DNA of 64,000 bases, taken from Chryseobacterium daeguense DSM 19388 (GTDB taxonomy: Bacteria > Bacteroidota > Bacteroidia > Flavobacteriales > Weeksellaceae). The translations under genes and the position numbers were made by a program. Below are positions 16,699-24,352 of this stretch, in pieces (position 1 is the stretch's first letter; each line of letters begins with the position of its first letter). The notes beneath the pieces were generated by a model. That model saw only the letters and a program-made list of their open reading frames with translations, was not told the origin of the DNA and did not search any database. The DNA lies in contig NZ_AUMT01000012.1 in assembly GCF_000430825.1 (NCBI RefSeq), forward strand, positions 62,001 through 126,000, read 5' to 3'.

Positions 16699-17574
16699 AT
16701 GAGAACGATTGTAGTACCTACAGACTATTCAAAGCCGGCAAAAAATGCAGCGTTGTATGCACTTCATCTGGCTAATGCTCTAAAGTGTAATATTGATTTG
16801 TGCCATGCCTTTGCATTGCCGGTTGAAAGCCCTATGCTTGGGCAGACTGCGTGGGCTTTATATGAATATCCTGCTTTACAGGATGAAAACAGTAAAGAGA
16901 TGAAAAAATTGGTAAAAGTACTTGAAGATAAAGAGAAAGCTTTATGGGGAGATGAGACTTTCCCTTATCATCCGTCGATATATTATTCTTGTGAGGGAGG
17001 TGATGCTGTGCAGTTAATAAATAATACAGCAGCCAATAATAAAACATTGCTTATTGTAATGGGGATGCAGGGAGCCGGGATGCTTGCCCGGTTTATTTTT
17101 GGAAGCAACAGTCTTAAAATGATTGAAAATACACAACATCCGCTTCTGTTAATTCCTCAAAACCATAAATATAAGGAAATAAATAAGATTGCTTTTGCAA
17201 CAGATCTGAAGAAAAAAGATATAAAAATTGCTCAATCATTAATTAAATTTGCCCAATACTTTGATGCCGAACTTTTAATTACCCATATTATTCAAAGCAA
17301 TAATGATGTGATTCAGGATGCTGCTTATGAGCATAAAAAAGAAGTGTTTTTAAAGGCTCTGGATGGTAAAGTTTGTTATAACTGTATTTACAGCGAAAAT
17401 ATAGATTACGGTTTAGATATATTAAAAAATAAAGATATTGATATCTTGGCAATGGGTCATGATCACCGGGATTTTCTCGAAAGATTTACAAAGAGCAGCC
17501 ATGCTGCAAGACAGGCCGCCGGGTTAGAAATTCCACTACTAATCATTCCGGAAACTGATCAGCTGTTTTTTTAA
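16699..17574 (+). CDS. Universal stress protein, tandem Usp domains
   Basis: The 291-residue cytoplasmic protein has two Usp domains, about 1-150 and 160-290. The first begins MRTIVVPTDYSKPAKNA and contains GMQGAG with a GSNS-like nucleotide loop (FIFGSNSLKMI). The second begins KIAFATDL and has GHDHR..FTKSSHA. The ATG at 16699 is chosen over an upstream in-frame ATG at 16615 because family homology starts there and the longer version would overlap the transpeptidase gene. Usp proteins bind ATP or AMP and are induced by starvation and hypoxia. It is probably co-transcribed with the L,D-transpeptidase. Confidence 0.88.
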   Translation: MRTIVVPTDYSKPAKNAALYALHLANALKCNIDLCHAFALPVESPMLGQTAWALYEYPALQDENSKEMKKLVKVLEDKEKALWGDETFPYHPSIYYSCEGGDAVQLINNTAANNKTLLIVMGMQGAGMLARFIFGSNSLKMIENTQHPLLLIPQNHKYKEINKIAFATDLKKKDIKIAQSLIKFAQYFDAELLITHIIQSNNDVIQDAAYEHKKEVFLKALDGKVCYNCIYSENIDYGLDILKNKDIDILAMGHDHRDFLERFTKSSHAARQAAGLEIPLLIIPETDQLFF

Positions 17575-17654
17575 TTTAGATTTCATTTTTTTTAATCTTG
17601 TTTGTTGATAATAATTAGTAATAATTTAATATTTTAACATTTTTCATATTCAGA

Positions 17655-17685
17655 TACCTTTAGTATACTAAAATTCATACCTTTA
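17655..17685 (+). promoter_or_regulatory. Candidate -7 elements upstream of the sensor kinase
   Basis: Two copies of TACCTTTA (17655-17662 and 17678-17685) lie 23 bp apart, 24-54 bp before the kinase ATG. They are one mismatch from TAnnTTTG. No FNR-like box lies 35 bp upstream of either, so the sensor-regulator pair appears not to be self-regulated through that site. Confidence 0.4.
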
Positions 17686-17708
17686 AATAATAGTTTAAGA
17701 TATGGATT

Positions 17709-18917
17709 ATGGAAAGTGCTAAACTTTTGCATGCTATTATAGAAACAGCGATTGATGGGATTATAACCATTGATAACAGGGGGAGAATAGAAAGTCTGAA
17801 TCCCTCTGCGCTAAAAATATTTGGGTATAAAGAAGAAGAGTTGGTAGGTAAAAATATTTCAGTACTGATGCCGGAACCCGATAAAAGCAGACACGATGGT
17901 TATCTGCTTAATTATCAAAATACCGGCGAAAAAAAAATAATAGGCAAAGGAAGGGAAGTTAGGGGCTTGAGAAAAGATGGGACACAATTTCCCTTCAGGC
18001 TTGCTGTAAGTGAAGTGCAATATCAGGATAGGGTGATTTACACAGGTTTTATCCATGATCTTTCTAAAGAAAAAGAAGCGGAAGAATCTCTTAAAAGATA
18101 TGCTAGCGAACTGGAGGAATTAGTTGAAAACCGTACAAAATCTCTTAAAAAGATGCTTCGTGAATTGGAAATGGCAAAAGAGGAAGCCAATGTATCGCTG
18201 GCAAAAGAAAAAAATCTTAACAAAATGAAAAGTCGGTTCGTATCAATGGCATCGCACGAGTTTCGAACCCCTTTAAGTTCTATGCAGCTTTCTGCCGTAC
18301 TTATTGAAAAATATCTTCAAACTTCAGACAATATCCAGATATTAAAACATCTTCATAAGATAAAAAATGCAATTGCCAGTTTGAATTCCATTCTCAATGA
18401 TTTTCTTTCTTTAGAAAAATTGGATACCGGGATTGTAAAACCTCATTATGGCTTATTTGATATTGTAAAATTCTCAGAAGAACTTACGGAAGAAATGCAA
18501 CTTATCACCAAAGAAGATCAAATTATTATTTATCAGCATACAGGATCAGAAGGTGATGTAAATCTGGATCAAAATTTATTAAGAAATTGTTTAATGAATT
18601 TAATAAGCAATGCTATAAAATATTCGGGAGAGCATACATTGATTGAATTCTCTACAGAGATAAATGAAGATAAGTATGTGTTTTCAGTAAAAGATAATGG
18701 AATAGGAATACCCGAGGAAGACCAATCCGGTCTTTTTCAGCCATTTTTTAGAGCTCATAACATAGGGAATATTCCTGGGACCGGTTTGGGTCTCAATATT
18801 GTACAGCGGTATGTAAATCTCATGGATGGTAAGATCCATTTCGAGAGTCAATCTGGCAAGGGTACCGAATTTACCTTATCATTTCATAAAAATTTAGCTA
18901 ACAATACTCCAACTTAG
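17709..18917 (+). CDS. FixL-like PAS sensor histidine kinase (predicted haem oxygen sensor)
   Basis: The 402-residue protein has no membrane segments. The PAS domain (about 4-120) reads like the haem PAS of rhizobial FixL: MPEPDKSRHDGY with His62 at the position of the haem ligand His200 of Bradyrhizobium FixL, then IIGKGREV with Arg82 at that of Arg220; the 20-residue spacing is identical. A helical linker (120-175) leads to the dimerisation/phosphoacceptor domain with SHEFRTPL (His183) and an HATPase domain with NLISNAIKYS, DNGIGIP and GTGLGL. Its cognate regulator starts 5 bp after the stop. Haem binding and oxygen sensing are predictions from these residues. Confidence 0.87.
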   Translation: MESAKLLHAIIETAIDGIITIDNRGRIESLNPSALKIFGYKEEELVGKNISVLMPEPDKSRHDGYLLNYQNTGEKKIIGKGREVRGLRKDGTQFPFRLAVSEVQYQDRVIYTGFIHDLSKEKEAEESLKRYASELEELVENRTKSLKKMLRELEMAKEEANVSLAKEKNLNKMKSRFVSMASHEFRTPLSSMQLSAVLIEKYLQTSDNIQILKHLHKIKNAIASLNSILNDFLSLEKLDTGIVKPHYGLFDIVKFSEELTEEMQLITKEDQIIIYQHTGSEGDVNLDQNLLRNCLMNLISNAIKYSGEHTLIEFSTEINEDKYVFSVKDNGIGIPEEDQSGLFQPFFRAHNIGNIPGTGLGLNIVQRYVNLMDGKIHFESQSGKGTEFTLSFHKNLANNTPT

Positions 18918-18922
18918 TTCCA

Positions 18923-19975
18923 ATGGAAAAAACACGCCTATTGATTATCGAAGATAATGACGATATCCGCGAAAGCACTTCGGAGATTCTTCAGCTTGCC
19001 AGTTATGAAGTATTTCAGGCTTCTAATGGTAAACAGGGAGTAGATCTGGCCATTAAACACATACCGGATGTGATATTATGTGATATTATGATGCCGGAGC
19101 TTGACGGGTATGGAGTATTACATCTTTTAAGCAAAAGAGAAGATACTGCACTTATCCCTTTTATTTTTATAACGGCAAAAACGGATCGGGTAGAAGTCCG
19201 AAAAGGAATAGAAATGGGTGCGGATGACTATCTAACCAAACCATTTGATGATATAGAACTTCTCAGTGCTATTGAAAGCCGATTGAAAAAGAAGGAACGT
19301 CAGAAAAGCCTTTACAGCAATATTCTTACTCAAATGACCAATTTATTTCATGGTTCGCACGGACTTGATGAATTAAAGAAAGCTTTTGATGAACGAAAAG
19401 TCAAATCTTTTAAAAAGAAGCAGATTATATATTACGAAGGTGATACTGCAAACGCTGTTTATCTTATTATATCAGGCTCAGTGAAAACAACAAAAATGAC
19501 AGAAGACGGGAAAGAACTCATGACAGGAGTCTACAGTCCGGAAGAATATTTTGGAATCACTTCATTATTTGCAGGAAAAGAATATAAAGAGACAGCTGAA
19601 GTATTGGAGGATGCTACCTTATGCTCAGTTCCCAGAGAAGTTATTGATCAATTATTATATAAATATCCCGACATAGCGGAAAAATTCATCAAAATTCTTG
19701 CCCAGAATGTTATTACCCACGAAGAGCAGCTATTGCAGCTTGCGTATTTTTCTGTGAGAAAAAGAATGGCAGAAGTCTTACTTAAACTCCATACAAAACA
19801 TCCTAAAACTCAAAATTTTGAAATTTCAAGAGAAAACCTAGCTTCTATGGCTGGAATGGCTATTGAAACGGTAAGCAGAATTCTCAGTGATTTTAAAGAA
19901 GAAAATTTAATAGACCGAAGTGCCGGAAAGATTACCATACTTGATGTTTTAAGACTTCAAAAGCTTAAAAACTAA
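18923..19975 (+). CDS. Hybrid response regulator: receiver fused to CRP/FNR-type DNA-binding domain
   Basis: The 350-residue protein has a receiver domain (1-120) with phosphoacceptor Asp54, acidic pocket EDNDD (10-14), Thr84 and Lys106. A cyclic-nucleotide-binding-like domain follows (about 160-260, starting IIYYEGDTANAVYLI), then an Hth-Crp domain (about 272-345). The recognition helix ETVSR (Glu315, Ser318, Arg319) carries the E-x-x-S-R set that in FNR reads TTGAT half-sites. There is no FNR-type cysteine cluster, so oxygen input presumably comes by phosphorylation from the adjacent FixL-like kinase. It thus combines FixJ and FixK roles in one chain. It probably acts on the TGAY-N4-RTCA boxes nearby. 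Confidence 0.9.
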   Translation: MEKTRLLIIEDNDDIRESTSEILQLASYEVFQASNGKQGVDLAIKHIPDVILCDIMMPELDGYGVLHLLSKREDTALIPFIFITAKTDRVEVRKGIEMGADDYLTKPFDDIELLSAIESRLKKKERQKSLYSNILTQMTNLFHGSHGLDELKKAFDERKVKSFKKKQIIYYEGDTANAVYLIISGSVKTTKMTEDGKELMTGVYSPEEYFGITSLFAGKEYKETAEVLEDATLCSVPREVIDQLLYKYPDIAEKFIKILAQNVITHEEQLLQLAYFSVRKRMAEVLLKLHTKHPKTQNFEISRENLASMAGMAIETVSRILSDFKEENLIDRSAGKITILDVLRLQKLKN

Positions 19976-19994
19976 TCACTATCACTTTTTATAA

Positions 19995-20037
19995 TGATTT
20001 CATGCATTTGTAAGTTCTATGCTGTTCAATACATTTG
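19995..20037 (+). promoter_or_regulatory. Promoter with half FNR-like site, upstream of the orphan LDH domain
   Basis: A perfect -7 element TACATTTG lies at 20030-20037. Exactly 35 bp from its TTTG midpoint is TGATTTCATGCA (19995-20006), which has one good half (TGAT) and one poor half (TGCA). It could be a weak activator site. Confidence 0.35.
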
Positions 20038-20054
20038 AAGATTGAACCGACAGT

Positions 20055-20411
20055 ATGAAAGTCATAGTTTACAATATCAGCCAGGAAGATAAAAAGATTC
20101 TGGCTTTGGCTAATCGTAAAAAACATAAAATTACGATTATAGTAGATCCTTTAAGTGAAGCTACCGTTCATTTTGCAGAAGCAAAAGATACTGCCATAAT
20201 CATTGATCAGGAAAACCCGGTTTCAAACAGTCTTATTTTGAAACTTATATCCTTTGGGATCAGATATTTTATATTCAGATTCCAGGAACAGGCTCCTGTG
20301 GATGTATCAATAATTCAGGATGCCGGATTGAAATACATTACCATTACAGATTCAACATTGAACATTTCATCAGTAATTAAAATTCTTGATGCCTGGGAAA
20401 AAAGTGATTAG
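20055..20411 (+). CDS. Stand-alone N-terminal domain of the D-lactate dehydrogenase type
   Basis: The 118-residue protein looks like the first part of the D-2-hydroxyacid dehydrogenase catalytic domain: MKVIVYNISQEDKKIL at the start and FGIRYFIFRF-x4-PVDVSIIQDAGLKYITI near 72-100 correspond to the LdhA text GVKYIALR...NVDLDAAKELGLKV. The NAD-binding Rossmann domain and catalytic Arg/Glu/His residues are absent, so it cannot be a complete enzyme. There is no frame in the gap after its stop that would restore them; Hsp20 follows. It may be a regulatory or scaffold protein, or a decayed remnant, but the frame is intact and has its own promoter. Confidence 0.7.
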   Translation: MKVIVYNISQEDKKILALANRKKHKITIIVDPLSEATVHFAEAKDTAIIIDQENPVSNSLILKLISFGIRYFIFRFQEQAPVDVSIIQDAGLKYITITDSTLNISSVIKILDAWEKSD

Positions 20412-20426
20412 CATCATTTCAAAACG

Positions 20427-20469
20427 CAACGGTAGTCATGATTTAAAAATTATTTCCATTATACCTTTG
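20427..20469 (+). promoter_or_regulatory. Hsp20 promoter with degenerate FNR-like box
   Basis: A perfect -7 element TACCTTTG lies at 20462-20469. CAACGGTAGTCA at 20427-20438 has one good half (GTCA) and one degenerate half, and its centre is exactly 35 bp from the TTTG midpoint. It shares GGTAGTCATNATTTA with the box before the L,D-transpeptidase gene. Confidence 0.5.
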
Positions 20470-20496
20470 GTGTATAAACTTTAAAATAATTGTATT

Positions 20497-20928
20497 ATGA
20501 AAACTTTAGAAAAAATCAATCCAACAAATGGATCTCAATCATTAGAATCTCTGATAGAAGATTTTTGGAAAAATGATGATCTTGTTAATCAGTCGGTTAA
20601 AGAGGAACCAACAGTTAATATTATTGATAAAAACGGCGTTTATAAGCTAAAAGTTTCAGCTCCGGGATTTAAGAAAAAAGATTTCAAAGTAGCCGTTGAG
20701 GACGGAACATTGATCATTAGTGCTGCAACCAGTGCAGAGAAAAAAGAAGAAAAAGAAAATTATGTTAGAAAAGAATTTTCAGCTTCCTCATTTGTCCGCA
20801 GTTTCCGTTTACCCGATAGTATTAGTTTGGGCCATATAAAAGCCAATTATAAAGGAGGACTATTAAATATTACCATTAATAAATCTAATCTGGATAAAAA
20901 AGAAGTAAAAGAGATCAAAATACGCTAA
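20497..20928 (+). CDS. Small heat shock protein, Hsp20/alpha-crystallin family
   Basis: The 143-residue chaperone has a variable N-terminus (1-38) and an alpha-crystallin domain (about 39-130) containing YKLKVSAPGFKKKDFKVAVEDGTL-type strands and the family signature region GGLLNITI near 128-135. It binds unfolded proteins as oligomers in the cytoplasm. In M. tuberculosis the corresponding HspX is the main DosR product. The promoter is described separately. It is the only gene between the orphan LDH domain and the beta-CASP nuclease, probably a single transcription unit. Confidence 0.92.
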   Translation: MKTLEKINPTNGSQSLESLIEDFWKNDDLVNQSVKEEPTVNIIDKNGVYKLKVSAPGFKKKDFKVAVEDGTLIISAATSAEKKEEKENYVRKEFSASSFVRSFRLPDSISLGHIKANYKGGLLNITINKSNLDKKEVKEIKIR

Positions 20929-21033
20929 AATTTTTCAGTATTAATTCATAAAAACCTATTGCGCATTCAGGAGATTATTCAAGTGTCAGAACCAAAATAG
21001 GCCGGTGCGCAACAGATTTATAAAAATAAAAAA

Positions 21034-22401
21034 ATGGATACTATTATTCTAAAATCTCTTGGAGGAGCCGGAACAGTTACCGGATCCAAGCATTTATTAA
21101 AGACCTCGGAACTTACTATATTAGTAGATTGTGGATTATTTCAGGGTATTAAATCTTTGCGTGAACAAAACTGGGAATCATTAAATATCAATATTGCTGA
21201 AATAGATATTGTCATTCTTACGCATGCTCATCTTGATCATTGCGGTTATATTCCTCTTCTTGTAAAAAACGGATTTAAAGGTAAAATTTACATGACTGAG
21301 CCTACCAAAGAATTAGCAAAATTGATTTTACTCGATAGTGCAAAGCTGCAGGAAGAAGATGCGGAGAAAGCGAATTTTCATCATTATACCAAACATAATC
21401 CTGCAAAACCGTTGTATACGATAAACGATGCTGAAAGATCTTTTAAACAATTTTTTACGGTTAATGAAAACACCATGATCAAACTTAGTGATCATATTCA
21501 ATGCAGGTTCAAGCCCTGCGGACATATCATTGGAGCCTGTTCCGTGGAGATCACATGTTTTGAGAAAACGATCATTTTTTCAGGAGATATCGGACGAACC
21601 CACAGTGCGATTTTACCTCCTCCTGATTTTTTCACCAAAGCAGATTTTATAGTGATGGAATCAACATACGGAGACAGACTTCATGACAATGCCAATTTAT
21701 ATGATAAATTGGAACACTGGATCAATCTCACGGTTAAAAACCACGGTAATATAATTATTCCCAGTTTTGCTGTAGGCAGAGCACAGGAGCTCATTTATAT
21801 TCTTTATCAGCTAAAGGAACAGAACAGAATACCCCGTAACCTTCCAATAATAATGGATAGTCCTATGGCAGCTTCAGCCACCGATATTATGGTTGAATAT
21901 GCTGAGTATACTACTGTAGATCAGGAAAAATGGTTGGAAATTATTGAGCATGTCAATATTAATAGAGAATATGCAAATACTGAAGAAATAGTTCATGATA
22001 AGCAAAGTAAAATAATAATTGCCGGCAGTGGTATGATGACAGGAGGACGTGTCCTTGAATATTTAAAACATGATATAGGGAACAGCCGGAATACTGTATT
22101 AATTGTTGGATTTCAGGCAGAAGGTACTCGTGGAAGAGCATTACTTAACGAATCTCATGAGCTGAAAATTCACGGAAAATACTATCCTGTAAACGCAAAT
22201 GTTGTTGAATTAACAGGGTTATCCGCCCATGCTGATCAATCTGAATTGATAGAATGGATAAGAAAATATAAGAATCCTCCTCAACAAATCATGCTGGTTC
22301 ATGGTGAACCCTCCGCATTGGAAGCATTGCGGGTTAAAATTCAGACAGATTTAAAGATACCTGCTAAAATTTTGGTAAAAGATATGGAAGTGGTCTGTTG
22401 A
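21034..22401 (+). CDS. Metallo-beta-lactamase/beta-CASP ribonuclease-like protein
   Basis: The 455-residue protein belongs to the CPSF73/Ysh1-like group of bacterial RNA nucleases. The MBL zinc motif HAHLDH is at 64-69, followed by the GHIIGACS region near 168, SGDIGR near 187 and ESTYGDR near 210. The beta-CASP domain occupies about 245-370 and the RMMBL end contains LSAHADQSELIEWI near 397-410 and MLVHGEP near 427. It probably cleaves or trims RNA in the cytoplasm. It is flanked by Hsp20 and the ribonucleotide reductase, in the same orientation. Bacterial homologues often sit in anaerobic or stress clusters. Confidence 0.87.
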   Translation: MDTIILKSLGGAGTVTGSKHLLKTSELTILVDCGLFQGIKSLREQNWESLNINIAEIDIVILTHAHLDHCGYIPLLVKNGFKGKIYMTEPTKELAKLILLDSAKLQEEDAEKANFHHYTKHNPAKPLYTINDAERSFKQFFTVNENTMIKLSDHIQCRFKPCGHIIGACSVEITCFEKTIIFSGDIGRTHSAILPPPDFFTKADFIVMESTYGDRLHDNANLYDKLEHWINLTVKNHGNIIIPSFAVGRAQELIYILYQLKEQNRIPRNLPIIMDSPMAASATDIMVEYAEYTTVDQEKWLEIIEHVNINREYANTEEIVHDKQSKIIIAGSGMMTGGRVLEYLKHDIGNSRNTVLIVGFQAEGTRGRALLNESHELKIHGKYYPVNANVVELTGLSAHADQSELIEWIRKYKNPPQQIMLVHGEPSALEALRVKIQTDLKIPAKILVKDMEVVC

Positions 22402-22442
22402 GATAAAGGATGATATCATTTAATTGATTTAAAATTTACTCT

Positions 22443-23546
22443 ATGGAACTTCTTACCAAAAATGCTATACAAATTCTGGAAGACCGTTATCTTTTGAAAA
22501 ATGATGAAGGTTTGGTAATAGAAACTCCAGATGCCCTCTTCAAAAGGGTTGCAAAATATATTTCCGGTTGCGAAAAAAAAGATACCACCAAATGGAGCCA
22601 AGCTTTCTATAAAGTAATGAGTGAACTGAAATTTCTGCCTAATTCTCCCACACTTATGAATGCTGGCTGTGATCACGCACAATTAAGCGCTTGTTTTGTA
22701 TTACCGATAGAAGATAGTTTAGAAAGTATTTTTACAACCCTTAAAAATGCGGCATTAATTCATCAAAGTGGAGGAGGTACCGGGTTTAATTTTTCAGCTC
22801 TTCGCCATAAAGGAGATCTGATAAGTTCTAGCAAGGGAGAATCTTGCGGTCCTGTTTCTTTTATGAAAATTTACGATGCTGCCACTGAATATGTAAAACA
22901 GGTAGGTAAAAGAAGGGGAGCTAATATGGGAATCCTAAATGTTGACCATCCGGATATCGAAGAATTCATCATGTCAAAATCGGATAAGAAATCTATAGAA
23001 AACTTTAACCTTTCGGTAGGGATCAGCAATGCTTTTATGAAAGCAGTAGAATATGATTTGGATTGGCAGCTCATTAATCCACATACTCAAAAAGTAACCC
23101 GAATCATATCTGCAAAATCACTCTGGGAATTGATTGTAGGGCAAGCTTGGAAAACAGGTGATCCTGGATTGGTTTTTCTCGATGCCATTAACAATTCCAA
23201 TACTACACCTGACCTCGGTAGAATAAAGGCTACTAATCCTTGCGGAGAAGTTCCCTTATTGGATAATGAAAGCTGTAATCTGGGTTCGGTTAATCTTTCA
23301 AGAATAACAATATTTAAAAATGGGAAATATGAAATAGACTGGCATGAATTATCCCGGATTATTCATATTGGAATCCGTTTTCTGGATAATGTCATCACAC
23401 TCAATCATTATTGTCTGGAAATTTTAATAATCTGCCCAAATACTGACTGTCAATATTTCGTTGCAGTGTTCTTGTGTTCCAGTTTCCTTCAATGGCATGA
23501 TTTACGTACTGAATTCTGTGATCAGGGTTGTCAATTCTGCTTATAA
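22443..23546 (+). pseudogene. Truncated adenosylcobalamin-dependent (class II) ribonucleotide reductase
   Basis: Residues 1-323 match the N-terminal part of NrdJ/NrdZ-type reductase: RNR_N, LSACFVLP with active-site Cys84, HQSGGGTGFNFS, KRRGANMGIL, and NPCGEVPLLDNESCNLGSVN with Cys267. Homology stops after IRFLDNVITLNHY (position 23411); the last 44 codons are foreign and antisense to the DUF1016 gene. The family normally has 600-900 residues and needs the missing part of the barrel, including the second substrate-reducing cysteine. The product is therefore almost certainly inactive. Deoxynucleotide supply without oxygen would have been its role, fitting the local regulon. Confidence 0.85.
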
Positions 23547-23877
23547 TTCTATAATGAGTCCAACTCAATTCGGTACGCACTGCGTTCCAAATTGGAAAAG
23601 AGCTAAAGAATGCCCTCATATTATTCAGATTTCTTTCATTGAAATCTTTGCCAAACTCAAGAGATAGCTGGTTCGCTAAGTTTTTAAGTATATGTTTTCC
23701 ATAGCCTGCACGTTTTTCGCCATTTTGCTCATCCTGAACAATAAGTTTACCGATCTCCCAATACATATTTAATAATATTGTATTGGTCGTTCTGTAAAGA
23801 CTTGATTTTGAATCGACAATAATTTTGGCAATTGAATGATAAAGTTCTTGTTTAGGCTCCAGGTGTTGTTCTTTCAT
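23401..23877 (-). pseudogene. Truncated DUF1016/YhcG-type protein (N-terminal domain only)
   Basis: The 158-residue frame matches the DUF1016 N-terminal domain: an opening helix, MYWEIGKLIV, GYGKHILKNLANQLSLEFGKDF, and ERNLNNMRAFFSSFP, then LSWTHYRIISRI and GNWNTRTLQRNIDSQYLGRLLK. The C-terminal PD-(D/E)XK nuclease domain (about 170 more residues) is missing. The frame ends within the remains of the ribonucleotide reductase gene, six codons or so after homology stops. YhcG-like proteins are associated with mobile elements and restriction-like loci. The 5' end and start (ATG at 23877) look intact. Confidence 0.8.
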
Positions 23878-24035
23878 ATTCTCAAAGGTACAAAAATTAG
23901 AAGTTTTTAATAAAAAATACTATCGTTAAATAATTGTAAAAGAAGGCCATCAAGTACATTACAAAGACACTTCAAAACATTCCAGGATTGATGATTTTAA
24001 ATTAATGGTGATTTATAATCATTAAGTCAATCATT

Positions 24036-24251
24036 ATGAAAAATCATCATAAAGAAAAGAATAAAGTTCCATATTCTGAGAGTAAAAAATATATCCCATC
24101 TATTGAATTAAAAAAGATTCCTCCTGAAAAAGCATTGCATTTGCTAAGAAAAGCTGGCTACGATATTAATGAAGAGCAATCCGAAGAAATAATGGAATTT
24201 ATATATATTATTGTAAAACTCACTTTAAAAGAATTTTTTACATCTGACTGA
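24036..24251 (+). CDS. Small protein upstream of the serine recombinase
   Basis: The 71-residue protein is basic at its N-terminus (MKNHHKEKNKVPYSESKK) and helical and acidic at its C-terminus (EEQSEEIMEFIYIIVKLTLKEFF). I do not recognise a named family. Short genes of this size directly precede large serine recombinases in other Bacteroidota, so it may be a recombination accessory factor; this is inference from position, 101 bp upstream. Confidence 0.6.
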   Translation: MKNHHKEKNKVPYSESKKYIPSIELKKIPPEKALHLLRKAGYDINEEQSEEIMEFIYIIVKLTLKEFFTSD

Positions 24252-24352
24252 TAATTTGTATCTTAGCAATATATCGGAATGATGAATTTCTACTGCATCA
24301 GTTTTGTCTTGATGCCAATCTAAAACTCAGTTTTAACGAAATTATTACAACT

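Noticed and set aside
20977..20988. Possible FNR-like box ATTCAAGTGTCA before the beta-CASP nuclease
   Set aside because: Only the right half fits, and the nearest TTTA is 36 bp away instead of 35, so I did not count it.
20959..21012. Seven-base inverted repeat TTGCGCA / TGCGCAA upstream of the beta-CASP nuclease
   Set aside because: The arms are 40 bp apart, short, and there is no target duplication or transposon-like content between them.
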